Source: Acidimicrobiales bacterium (lineage in GTDB: Bacteria > Actinomycetota > Acidimicrobiia > Acidimicrobiales > RAAP-2). Taken from it: a DNA stretch of 61,673 nucleotides. The notes beneath the pieces were generated by a model that saw only the letters and a program-made list of their open reading frames with translations, searched no databases and had not been told where the DNA came from. The DNA is taken from assembly GCA_017883075.1 (NCBI GenBank), contig JADGOI010000002.1, positions 1 through 61,673 on the forward strand, read 5' to 3'. The translations under genes and the position numbers were made by a program. This document shows, in pieces, positions 18,316 to 27,426 of this stretch (the stretch's first letter is position 1; each line of letters starts with the position of its first letter).

Positions 18316-19032
18316 ATGGGGTACATGTGGTCGATCGAGGAGCGGGTCGGCGTGGCCGGAATGCTCCATGCATCGTGGCCGGCGGTCGAAACGCACCCGT
18401 CACAACGCACCCTTGCCGTCTGCCGGGTGACCGGACCCGCCGTCGTGTTGGGTTCCACCCAGGCCGAGAGCCTGGTCGACCTCCGGCGAGCCGGAGCACG
18501 GGGGATCGAGGTGGTTCGCCGCCGGTCGGGTGGGGGAGCCGTCCTGGTGATGCCGGGCGATCCGGTGTGGGTCGATGTCTGGGTCCCCCGGAGGGACCCA
18601 CTGTGGAACGACGACGTCGGACGGGCTTTTGATTGGCTCGGAGACGCCTGGGCCACGGCGCTCGAAGCCGTCGGTTGCCAGGGGATGTCCGCTCACCGGG
18701 GTCGATACGAGCCAAGTACGCGCTGGTCGTCGTTGGTCTGTTTCGGAGGGGTGGGGGCGGGTGAGGTGGTCACCTCCGACGGGCGCAAAGTTGTGGGGGT
18801 ATCCCAGCGTCGGACCCGCAACGGTGCCTGGTTCCACAGCGCCTGCATTCTGGAGTGGGACGCCACCGAGTTGCTAGGAGTCCTGGACCTCCCCGACGCC
18901 GAACGGGAGTTGGCTCGCCTCGGCCTCGCCGGCGCGGTGGCGGGGGTTGTCGACCTGGTGGGCAGGTCCGACGGCAGAGTCATCGATGGGCCCGCGATAG
19001 TGGCCGCCCTCGTCGATGCATTGCCGTCGTGA
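18316..19032 (+). CDS. Lipoate/biotin-protein ligase A family protein
   Basis: PAVVLGSTQ, VVRRRSGGGAVLVMPGDPVWVDVW, GRKVVGVSQRRTRNGAWFHSACI motifs. Confidence 0.8.
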   Translation: MGYMWSIEERVGVAGMLHASWPAVETHPSQRTLAVCRVTGPAVVLGSTQAESLVDLRRAGARGIEVVRRRSGGGAVLVMPGDPVWVDVWVPRRDPLWNDDVGRAFDWLGDAWATALEAVGCQGMSAHRGRYEPSTRWSSLVCFGGVGAGEVVTSDGRKVVGVSQRRTRNGAWFHSACILEWDATELLGVLDLPDAERELARLGLAGAVAGVVDLVGRSDGRVIDGPAIVAALVDALPS

Positions 19033-19088
19033 CATTTCGTCGCTGGCAGCGGTACCGGTGGATCTCAACGTTCGAGGTCTGCTCCAAG

Positions 19089-19126
19089 TTCTGAGCGCTC
19101 CATCGGGTTCTGAGCGCTCCATCGGG
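19089..19126 (+). repeat. Perfect 19-bp tandem duplication TTCTGAGCGCTCCATCGGG x2
   Basis: 19089-19107 and 19108-19126 are identical and contain the palindrome GAGCGCTC. Confidence 0.95.
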
Positions 19127-19307
19127 TGAAGGACCTGGTCCCCACCACGTGATTCCACCCTGAGCCGACCCTGGGGTTGTCCTCTCTGTTCGACCGGAGG
19201 CGGTCGCGGTCGCACTGGTGGACGGTCTTCCCAACTCGGTCGGGTCCGCAGACGTCTCCCGTATCTTGCACCCGACCCGGATTTGGGTGATTGGTGAGCC
19301 AAAGTTG

Positions 19308-19360
19308 TTGACGAGTGGGGGACGGGGGCGTAAAGTGGTGGAAAGTGGTGTGAAAGGGAG
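19308..19360 (+). promoter_or_regulatory. Putative mraZ/dcw promoter with overlapping MraZ operator (about 10-bp spaced GTGG-type repeats)
   Basis: TTGACG (19308-19313), 17-bp spacer, TAAAGT (19331-19336); GTGGGG at 19315, GTGGTG at 19335 and 19345, degenerate GGGAG near 19356. Confidence 0.75.
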
Positions 19361-19398
19361 GGATCCGAACAATCGGTTTCCGAGCACTACGAGGAGCA

Positions 19399-19836
19399 TT
19401 GTGGGAGCAAGCGCCAGTGGCACGGTTCTTCGGAAGATACGAGCACTCGCTCGACGAGAAGGGGAGGGTGATCCTTCCCGCGAAGTTCCGTGGGCCCTTC
19501 GAACATGGCGGCTTTCTCACCCAGTACCAGGACGGATGTCTGTCGTTATGGGCACCGGACGAGTTCGAATTGCAGATGGAGGCCATGCAGGGCCGGGCCT
19601 CGACCAGCAAGAGCGACCGCAATCTGGCCCGGTTGTGGGCCTCGACTTCACACGAGGTGGAGGTGGACAAGCAGGGTCGTATGGCCATTCCCTCCCATCT
19701 TCGGGCCTTCGCCGGCTTGGAAGGGGACGTGTTGGTCCACGGAGCCATCGATCGGGTGGAGTTATGGAATCCCGCATCGTGGGAGCAGAAAGTGCAGCCC
19801 GAGGAGCAGCGGCTTACCGAGGGCGACGACGGCTGA
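19399..19836 (+). CDS. mraZ: Transcriptional regulator MraZ
   Basis: FFGRYEHSLDEKGRVILPAKFR and VEVDKQGRMAIPSHLR duplicated motifs; TTG start at 19399 or GTG at 19417. Confidence 0.95.
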   Translation: MWEQAPVARFFGRYEHSLDEKGRVILPAKFRGPFEHGGFLTQYQDGCLSLWAPDEFELQMEAMQGRASTSKSDRNLARLWASTSHEVEVDKQGRMAIPSHLRAFAGLEGDVLVHGAIDRVELWNPASWEQKVQPEEQRLTEGDDG

Positions 19837-20201
19837 GCGATGCGGTCCGTCTCCACATTGTCCGACACGTCGACGAAGGCGGGCGGCACCCAGGGTACGC
19901 AGAGTTCGAGACGGCAGAGTTCGATGCTTACCCGAAACTCCCGAACGAAAGGACCCACGTCACTCGGATCACCACCACTTCTGCATCGACGGCTATCCCT
20001 GTTGCCAATGGGACCGACCTCCGCCCGACTCCGTATATGGCGGCAATGGCGGCGGTTGCTCGACCCGATGTGCACATTGAACGCGTCTGGCCCATGCGCA
20101 GCCCTTCGACCGATCAGTTGGAAGAATCCTCCTCCGCGTGCTTCCACGTTGGTCGCTCGGGAACTCCACCCCCGGGCACCGCACCGGTCGTGGGGCTGCG
20201 A

Positions 20202-21197
20202 ATGAGCCAGGCATTTCAGCACGAACCCGTCATGGCCGCCGAGGTGGTTGACCTCTTTGCCCCGGTTCCGCCGGGGCTGATTGTGGACGCCACCCTCGGG
20301 GGGGCCGGGCACGCCGCCGCCATCCTGGCGTCACACCCCCATCTGACTGTGCTCGGCATTGACCGTGATCCGATGGCTGTTGCGGCCGCTGCCACCGAAC
20401 TCGCCCGCTTCGGCGAGCGAGCCATTGTCCGTCAGGCGCGGTTTGACGACCTCGCAGCCATTGTCCGAGGCGTGCAGACGGAGATGGGAATCCCCCCCGA
20501 TTCGTTCGGTCTCTCCGGTGCCCTCTTCGACCTGGGAGTCAGTTCGCCTCAACTGGATCTGGCCGAGCGCGGCTTCTCCTATCGGCGGGATGCTCCTCTC
20601 GACATGCGGATGGATCCGACCTCGGGCCGTACCGCTGCCGATGTGGTCAATGAGTCCGATGAGGCTTCCTTGGCCAGTTTGTTCGCGGAGAACGGTGAGA
20701 GCCGGTTCGCCCGCCGCATCGCCCGGGCTGTGGTTGCCGCCCGCCCGTTCACCACTACCGGGGAGTTGGCCGAAGTGGTGCGAGCAGCCATCCCCGCCGC
20801 AACCCGCCGCACCGGCGGGCACCCGGCTCGGCGGGTATTCCAGGCGATCCGTATCGCCGTCAACGAGGAGCTCGACCAACTCGATCGGGCCCTTAATGCC
20901 GCACTTGACATCGTGGGTGCAGGCGGCCGGTGTGTGGTGATCTCCTACCACTCGGGGGAAGACCGGCTGGTCAAGGCAAAATTTGTCAACGCATCGACCG
21001 GTGGCTGCATGTGCCCGCCGGGTCTCCCGTGTGTGTGCGGTGCTGTCCCGGAATACCGGTTGGTGATACGGGGATCACGTCGGCCGTCATCGGACGAGAT
21101 CGACCGGAATCGTCGTTCGGAAGCGGCCCGGCTACGGGTCATCGAACGGATATCGACGCCCGTCGGCCACGCCTTGGCCAATGGCGAGGTGGCCTGA
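20202..21197 (+). CDS. rsmH: 16S rRNA (cytosine(1402)-N(4))-methyltransferase
   Basis: HEPVMAAEVVDLF, VDATLGGAGHAAAIL, GALFDLGVSSPQLDLAERGFSYRRDAPLDMRMD. Confidence 0.95.
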   Translation: MSQAFQHEPVMAAEVVDLFAPVPPGLIVDATLGGAGHAAAILASHPHLTVLGIDRDPMAVAAAATELARFGERAIVRQARFDDLAAIVRGVQTEMGIPPDSFGLSGALFDLGVSSPQLDLAERGFSYRRDAPLDMRMDPTSGRTAADVVNESDEASLASLFAENGESRFARRIARAVVAARPFTTTGELAEVVRAAIPAATRRTGGHPARRVFQAIRIAVNEELDQLDRALNAALDIVGAGGRCVVISYHSGEDRLVKAKFVNASTGGCMCPPGLPCVCGAVPEYRLVIRGSRRPSSDEIDRNRRSEAARLRVIERISTPVGHALANGEVA

Positions 21198-21640
21198 TGG
21201 CACTGCCTGCTTCTTCGGCCGCGCGGCGACCGGCGGTTCGGAACGCGCCGGCTGCGAGGCGCCCGTCGATCCGGCTGTTCGAACCGGCGCCGAGGACCCG
21301 CCACCGATCACGACGCCGTCCCACCATGCTCATCGCCAGCGTGTTGATCGTAGGGAGCCTCCTGTCCGTGGTGGCGGCCGACGACGTCGTTGCCCAAGGC
21401 CAGATCCGTTTGGCCAACACCCAACGCCTGGCAGCGGTGGCGTTGACCCGACAGAAACAACTACAAGTGGCGGTCGCCCAGCTATCCGCTCCGCAGATCG
21501 TCGTTATCAAGGCCCGACAACTGGGAATGGAGAGCCCCACCCAGATCGTCGATCTGCCCTCGGTGCCACTGAACGTGGCACTGCCCGTGCCCGATACCGT
21601 GCAGGCTCCTTCTGCTAAGACGCCGCCGAAGATGCCGTGA
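21197..21640 (+). CDS. ftsL: FtsL-like septum formation protein
   Basis: Small single-TM protein (TMLIASVLIVGSLLSVVAADDVVAQGQIRLANTQRLAAVA) between rsmH and ftsI, overlapping rsmH stop. Confidence 0.75.
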   Translation: MALPASSAARRPAVRNAPAARRPSIRLFEPAPRTRHRSRRRPTMLIASVLIVGSLLSVVAADDVVAQGQIRLANTQRLAAVALTRQKQLQVAVAQLSAPQIVVIKARQLGMESPTQIVDLPSVPLNVALPVPDTVQAPSAKTPPKMP

Positions 21641-23523
21641 GTCCCATCGTCCTCCTCGGACGCCGAACTCGAGCGTTGCGGATCCTGCTCTTCGTGGTGT
21701 TTGTGGCCATGATCCTCCGGTTGGTGGCAGTTCAGGAACTCTCCCACCAGCGCTACGCCTCACTCTCCAGTGCCGAACTGACCCAGAGGGTGACGGTCCC
21801 CGCCCTTCGTGGCGGGATCTATGACCGAAACGGTGAGGTGCTGTCCGAGTCGGTCACCAAGCAGACAGTGGTGGCGGATCCGTTCCTCATCAAGGATCCC
21901 GGTGCCGTGGCGGCTTCCTTGGCCCCGGTCCTGGGCCTCTCGGCTGACAAACTCCGCTCCCAGTTGACCGAACACTCTGGCTTTGTCTATCTGGCGCATC
22001 GGGTGGAAGATTCGGTGGCATCGAAGGTGACCGCCCTCAAACTCGCGGGAATCAATCTGGTGGCGGAACCACAACGGGTCCAACCTGTCGGGCAATTGGC
22101 CCTACCGCTTGTCGGGACGGTGGGAACCGCAGGCTCCGGGCTGTCGGGACTCGAATACCAATACCAATCACTGTTGGCCGGTACCGCCGGATCGAAGAAT
22201 CTGCTTCAGTCGCCCAACGGGGTGACGCTGCCCGATGCGACCGGTGCGACCGGTGCTGCGGGAACGTCGGCCAAAGCCGGGACGGGGATCGAGCTGACAA
22301 TCGACGAATCCGTCCAGTACGTGGCCGAGCAGGCTCTCGGAGCCGAGGTGCTGGCGGCTCACGCCTCGGGTGGAACCGTCATCGTGATGGATGTCAAGAC
22401 AGGTGACGTGATCGCCATGGCCAACCTTCAGGCGACGACTTCGGGATCGAGTACTCCATCCACCGGATCCGCGTCGGCCGTCACCGCGTCGGCCACCTCT
22501 TCGACTTCCCCTCAGTCTTCGTCGGGGGCAACGCTTACCGCCCGGGCCGACACGCTCCCGAGCGGTGTCGAAGAAGCACCTTCGAACACGGCGCTCACCC
22601 AGGTCTACGAGCCGGGGTCCGTATTCAAGCTGGTCACGTTCTCTTCCGCCTTGCAGAACAATGTCATCAGTCCCAACCAGACATTTTCGGTCCCAGGTTC
22701 GCTGTCCATAGGCACCTATACCTTCCATGACGCAGAAAACCACGGAACGCAGAGCATGACCGCCACGGACATCTTGGATCAGTCATCCAACATCGGGACA
22801 ATCGAGATCGCGGGAGCACTCGGAAAGGACCGTCTGCTGGCCCAAATCGGCAACCTGGGATTCGGCAAGCCGACCGGGCTCAACTTCCCCGGCGAGTCTC
22901 AAGGGCTGGTCCCCGGGCCCAATGCCTGGACAGGGAGTTCGATCGGGTCGACCCCTATCGGTCAGAACGATGCGGTCACAGCCCAACAGCTTCTGGATGC
23001 GTACAACGCGGTGGCAAATGGTGGCGTGATGGTCCAGCCCCGCCTGGTACGCGGCACTATCTCGCCCAATGGGTCGATGTCCGGCGCCCATGCCTCGTCC
23101 ACCCGGAGGGTGATCGATCCGACCACCAATGCCGAACTGACCACCATGCTCGAGGGGGTGGTGAAGAGCGGCACCGGTACATCGGCTGCCATCGACGGGT
23201 ACACGGTGGCCGGAAAGACGGGAACGGCCCAGATCGCTGACCCCAGCCATCTGGGGTACATCCCCGGTGCTTTCTTCGGTTCCTTCGTCGGTTTCGCTCC
23301 CGCCGAGAAGCCTGTGCTGTCGGCAGTGGTGGTGCTCGACCACCCCACCCCGATCTATGGGGGAGCGGTGGCGGCACCGGTATTCTCAACGATCATGGAG
23401 TATGCACTGCAGCACTACGGTATTCCCACCAATGCCGCGGCCACCACATCTACGTCGAGCGGAGCCATCGGGGGTACCGGGTCGGTGACGGTGCCGGCCG
23501 GAGCCGCCAAGGAAGGTGCGTAG
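21637..23523 (+). CDS. ftsI: Class B penicillin-binding protein (FtsI/PBP3), with Ser/Thr-rich insertion
   Basis: GGIYDRNGEVL, YEPGSVFKLVTF (SxxK), DQSSNIGT (SxN), AGKTGTAQ (KTG). Confidence 0.93.
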   Translation: MSPIVLLGRRTRALRILLFVVFVAMILRLVAVQELSHQRYASLSSAELTQRVTVPALRGGIYDRNGEVLSESVTKQTVVADPFLIKDPGAVAASLAPVLGLSADKLRSQLTEHSGFVYLAHRVEDSVASKVTALKLAGINLVAEPQRVQPVGQLALPLVGTVGTAGSGLSGLEYQYQSLLAGTAGSKNLLQSPNGVTLPDATGATGAAGTSAKAGTGIELTIDESVQYVAEQALGAEVLAAHASGGTVIVMDVKTGDVIAMANLQATTSGSSTPSTGSASAVTASATSSTSPQSSSGATLTARADTLPSGVEEAPSNTALTQVYEPGSVFKLVTFSSALQNNVISPNQTFSVPGSLSIGTYTFHDAENHGTQSMTATDILDQSSNIGTIEIAGALGKDRLLAQIGNLGFGKPTGLNFPGESQGLVPGPNAWTGSSIGSTPIGQNDAVTAQQLLDAYNAVANGGVMVQPRLVRGTISPNGSMSGAHASSTRRVIDPTTNAELTTMLEGVVKSGTGTSAAIDGYTVAGKTGTAQIADPSHLGYIPGAFFGSFVGFAPAEKPVLSAVVVLDHPTPIYGGAVAAPVFSTIMEYALQHYGIPTNAAATTSTSSGAIGGTGSVTVPAGAAKEGA

Positions 23524-23576
23524 ATGACTGTGAGCGCTCGGGGAGCACATGTGGCTTCGATTCGAGTGCCCGCCGC

Positions 23577-24998
23577 ATGCGAGTGACGGAGTTGCTCGGA
23601 AGCGTCGACGTCATCGGAACCCGTGGGGACCCGGGCGCGGTCGACGTGAGCGGCATTGAATTCGACAGTCGCCATGTCAGGGTGGGATCCCTCTTCTGTT
23701 GTGTCCCCGGACGGACCTCCGACGGTCATGACTTCGCCGCCGCCGCCGTGCGAGGTGGTGCCACCGCCCTCGTCTGTGAGAGGTTCCTCGACGTCGATGT
23801 TCCCCAGGTTCGGGTGGCCGAAGGTGGGGTCAGGCCGGCAATGGCCCAGGTGGCTTCCGCGTTCTTCGGGTTTCCCTCCCACCACATGGCGATGGTGGGG
23901 GTGACGGGCACAAACGGTAAGACCACCGTGACCCACCTGGTACTGTCGATTCTCACCGCGGCCGGAACGCCGGCCGCGGTGATCGGCACGCTGACCGGTG
24001 AGCGGACGACCCCGGAGTCACCGGAACTCCAGGCCACGCTGGCCGGGATGCGGGATGAGGGTCGCCAGGCGGTGGCCATGGAGGTGTCATCCCACGCGTT
24101 GACCCAGCACCGTGTGGATGGGATCGTGTTCGATGTCTCCGCGTTCACCAACCTCAGCCATGATCATCTCGACCACCACCACTCCATGGAGGCATACTTC
24201 GCAGCCAAGGCGAGCTTGTTCGCCCCGGAGAGGACCCGGTTGGCCGTGGTCAACGTGGACGATCCCTGGGGTGCACGGCTTTCGCGGCAAATGGGCGGAG
24301 TCGGCGTGCTCGACGTTCGCCGATCGGACGCCTCCGACGTCATGCTCACCATTGGCTCATCGTCGTTCCGGTGGCGGGGGCGCCACGTGACCTTGCCGCT
24401 CTCGGGGGCATTCAATGTCGACAATGCTCTTCTGGCCGCGGCCATAGCCACCGGCCTCGGAGTCGAGGAGGATGCCATCGTGGACGGGCTCGCCACGGTG
24501 ACTCCGCCGGCAGGTCGGATGGACGTCGTGACAACCGGCCCCCCGTTCGCCGTCCTGGTGGACTTCGCTCATACCCCGGCCGCACTCGATGCTGCGCTTG
24601 CCTCCGCGCGTCGGCTGGCCGGACCGGGGAGAGTTGTGTGCATGTTCGGGTGCGGGGGGGACCGCGATGCCGAGAAACGTCCGATGATGGGGGAGGTCGT
24701 CGGCCGATTGGCCGACGTGGCCGTGCTCACCTCGGACAACCCCCGGTCGGAGGACCCGTTGGCCATCATGGCCCAGGTTCGAGCCGGTATCGGGCCCGGA
24801 GTCGAACTGCTGATGGAGCCGGACCGGTCCACCGCGATTTCGCGAACCGTGGCCCTCGGTCGTGCCGGTGATGTGATCCTGTTGGCCGGAAAAGGCCACG
24901 AAACCACCCAGGTGATCGGTGACCGGGTCATTCCCTTTGACGATCGGGCAGAGGCTCGACGGGCGCTGGCTGCCCTCGACATGGGGGATCGTCGATGA
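23577..24998 (+). CDS. murE: UDP-N-acetylmuramoyl-tripeptide synthetase, meso-DAP type
   Basis: VGVTGTNGKTTVTHLV; DNPRSEDP motif associated with meso-DAP-adding MurE. Confidence 0.93.
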   Translation: MRVTELLGSVDVIGTRGDPGAVDVSGIEFDSRHVRVGSLFCCVPGRTSDGHDFAAAAVRGGATALVCERFLDVDVPQVRVAEGGVRPAMAQVASAFFGFPSHHMAMVGVTGTNGKTTVTHLVLSILTAAGTPAAVIGTLTGERTTPESPELQATLAGMRDEGRQAVAMEVSSHALTQHRVDGIVFDVSAFTNLSHDHLDHHHSMEAYFAAKASLFAPERTRLAVVNVDDPWGARLSRQMGGVGVLDVRRSDASDVMLTIGSSSFRWRGRHVTLPLSGAFNVDNALLAAAIATGLGVEEDAIVDGLATVTPPAGRMDVVTTGPPFAVLVDFAHTPAALDAALASARRLAGPGRVVCMFGCGGDRDAEKRPMMGEVVGRLADVAVLTSDNPRSEDPLAIMAQVRAGIGPGVELLMEPDRSTAISRTVALGRAGDVILLAGKGHETTQVIGDRVIPFDDRAEARRALAALDMGDRR

Positions 24999-26032
24999 TC
25001 TCATTGATGACCTCGGGTGGCGTGGCCTTGTTGGTGGCGGCACTTCTGACCCCGATCCTCATCGGCTGGCTCATCAAGCACAACATCGGCCAGCAAATTC
25101 GTGAGGACGGTCCCCAGGTACACATCGCCAAGGCCGGTACCCCGACCATGGGTGGTATCGGTATCGTCATTGCGGTCATCATCGGTTACCTGGCCGCCCG
25201 CGCCATCCCCGGCACGGAGTTCTCTCCCTCTGGGTTGTTGGTGCTGTTGACGGTGTTGGGGGCGTCGTTGATCGGGTTTGCCGACGACTGGATCAAGGTC
25301 CGTCACCGCCGCAGCCTGGGCCTGAACAAGCGGACCAAGTTCGGCGCGCAAATCGGCCTCGGTCTGGTGTTCTCGTTTCTCTCGGTGTACTGGGCCCACG
25401 TGTCGACCAACCTGTCCTTCACCCGTTACAACTCATTTGGGATCCATTTGGGCACCGGGATATGGGTGGTCTGGGCCACCGTGATCATCGCCGCCACCGC
25501 CAATGCGGTGAACCTGACCGATGGCCTGGATGGCCTGGCTGCCGGGTCTTCGACATTCTGCTTCGCCGTTCTGGCTGTGATCGGCTACTGGCAGTACCGT
25601 CACTTCGGGATCTATCACGTCGCCGACGCCCTCGATTTGGCTCTGGCCTCGGTGGCCATGGCCGGTGCCTGCCTGGGATTTCTCTGGTGGAATGCCGCTC
25701 CGGCCAAGATCTTCATGGGTGACACAGGTTCGCTGTCGATCGGATCAGGGCTGGCCGCCTTGTGTCTGTTGATGAACCTTGATCTTCTGCTGGCCATCAT
25801 TGGAGGCTTGTTCGTTATCGTGACCTTGTCGGTGGTGATCCAAGTGATCAGCTTCCGGGTCTTTCATCGGCGAGTGTTCCGAATGGCCCCGATCCATCAC
25901 CATTTCGAACTGATGGGGTGGCCCGAGACAACCGTGATCATCCGATTCTGGATCCTGGCCAGCCTGTTCGCCGTCGGCGGTCTCGGAATCTTCTATGGCG
26001 ATTTTCTCTCCGTGTACAAGTCGGCGGGATGA
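24995..26032 (+). CDS. mraY: Phospho-N-acetylmuramoyl-pentapeptide-transferase
   Basis: TPTMGGIGIV, NLTDGLDGLAAG, FMGDTGSL, HHHFELMGWPE; overlaps murE stop. Confidence 0.96.
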   Translation: MISLMTSGGVALLVAALLTPILIGWLIKHNIGQQIREDGPQVHIAKAGTPTMGGIGIVIAVIIGYLAARAIPGTEFSPSGLLVLLTVLGASLIGFADDWIKVRHRRSLGLNKRTKFGAQIGLGLVFSFLSVYWAHVSTNLSFTRYNSFGIHLGTGIWVVWATVIIAATANAVNLTDGLDGLAAGSSTFCFAVLAVIGYWQYRHFGIYHVADALDLALASVAMAGACLGFLWWNAAPAKIFMGDTGSLSIGSGLAALCLLMNLDLLLAIIGGLFVIVTLSVVIQVISFRVFHRRVFRMAPIHHHFELMGWPETTVIIRFWILASLFAVGGLGIFYGDFLSVYKSAG

Positions 26033-26109
26033 TGGCGGTGGGATTCAACTTCGCGCGGGTTCGAATCAGATGAGACGGAGGCTCCACCACTTGGGTACCC
26101 GGCTAAGGG

Positions 26110-27426
26110 ATGCTGGTGCTGTCCATGGTTGACACCTCGAGCATCCGAACACCATCTCGAAGCCCTTCACACCGTTCCACCACGCGCGGACGCCAACCGT
26201 CACGCCGAACCCGGCGCCCGTCGACCACGAGTGCGGCATCCCGTCGTGCGGGAGCCGCTCACCCGAGATCGGCCGCGGCTTCCTCGAGGCTTGCCCGTGT
26301 TCCCAACGTCACACGCCTGACAGTTCTGGTGGGGGTGTTGTGTGTGTTCGGTCTGGTCATGGTTGGATCGGCGTCCCCGGTCATCTCGATGGGCCTCTAC
26401 GGGTCGACCTGGGCAATCTTCATCCGCCAGGTGATGTGGATGGGCGTCGGAGTCGTGGCGATGCTGGCGTTCCGGCGGATCGACTACCGGAAATGGCGAA
26501 AGATCCGGGTGCCGCTGTTGGTGGGGACCATGGGGATGTTGGTCGCGGTGCTCACGCCAGGTCTGGGCGTCACCGCCGGTGGCTCCTCACGCTGGATTGG
26601 ATTCGGGCAGTTTCGCCTCCAGCCGTCCGAGTTGATGAAACTCGCGCTCGTGGTCTTCGCTGCCGATTTGTTGACCCGTCGGGTGGACAGAACCTCGGAC
26701 ACGAAGTCGGTGATCCTCCCGGTGCTCATCATCTTGGGGATCTCATCGCTGCTGATTCTGAAGCAGCCGGACATGGGTACCGCCCTGGTTCTTTGTTGTG
26801 TCGCATTCGGGATCCTCTTCATGGGCGGCGTCCCCATGCGCCCGATCGTAAAGATTCTGATCGCCTTCGTGGCATTGGCCCTGGTGGTGGGGTTGGCTGA
26901 CCCCTACCGGCGGGACCGAATTCTGTCGTTCCTAAGCCCGGGTGCCAATCATTCCGGTTCGGGGTACCAGGTCTGGCAGTCCCTCATCGGGCTTGGTTCC
27001 GGTCATCTGTTCGGTCTCGGTCTGGGCGGCGGCCGCCAGAAGTGGGGCCTTCTGCCCAATGCTCACACCGACTTCATCTTCTCGGTGGTGGGGGAAGAAC
27101 TCGGGCTCGTGGGTGCGGTCGTGCTCCTGGGCCTGTTCTTCCTCTTTGCCTGGTATGGGTTACAGGCGGCCACCCGGGCACCCGACCGGTTCGGCAGCCT
27201 CATGGCCATCGGCGTGACGGTCTGGATCACCAGTCAGGCGTTGATCAATATCGGTGCGGTCATCGGTGTCCTGCCGGTGACGGGCATCCCCCTCCCGTTC
27301 GTTTCCTTCGGAGGGTCGTCGCTGGTGATCTCCATGGCTGCCGTGGGCATTCTGTTGAACATCGCCGGACACGAACGCCTACCGCGGCCTGCGGCGCGTA
27401 CGGCCCGACGACCGCCCTCGGCATGA
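26110..27426 (+). CDS. ftsW: SEDS-family lipid II polymerase/flippase FtsW
   Basis: GGSSRWIGFGQFRLQPSELMKLALVVF, NAHTDFIFSVVGEELG, GIPLPFVSFGGSSL. Confidence 0.93.
   Translation: MLVLSMVDTSSIRTPSRSPSHRSTTRGRQPSRRTRRPSTTSAASRRAGAAHPRSAAASSRLARVPNVTRLTVLVGVLCVFGLVMVGSASPVISMGLYGSTWAIFIRQVMWMGVGVVAMLAFRRIDYRKWRKIRVPLLVGTMGMLVAVLTPGLGVTAGGSSRWIGFGQFRLQPSELMKLALVVFAADLLTRRVDRTSDTKSVILPVLIILGISSLLILKQPDMGTALVLCCVAFGILFMGGVPMRPIVKILIAFVALALVVGLADPYRRDRILSFLSPGANHSGSGYQVWQSLIGLGSGHLFGLGLGGGRQKWGLLPNAHTDFIFSVVGEELGLVGAVVLLGLFFLFAWYGLQAATRAPDRFGSLMAIGVTVWITSQALINIGAVIGVLPVTGIPLPFVSFGGSSLVISMAAVGILLNIAGHERLPRPAARTARRPPSA

Noticed and set aside
19218-21197. 659-aa ORF read as one long protein
   Set aside because: The rsmH homology starts at about 20202, and the first third overlaps mraZ out of frame; the intervening open frame is reported as a separate finding only.
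26050-26080. GGGTTCGAATCAG, resembling a tRNA T-loop, in the mraY-ftsW spacer
   Set aside because: No matching T-stem, anticodon arm or acceptor stem; chance similarity.
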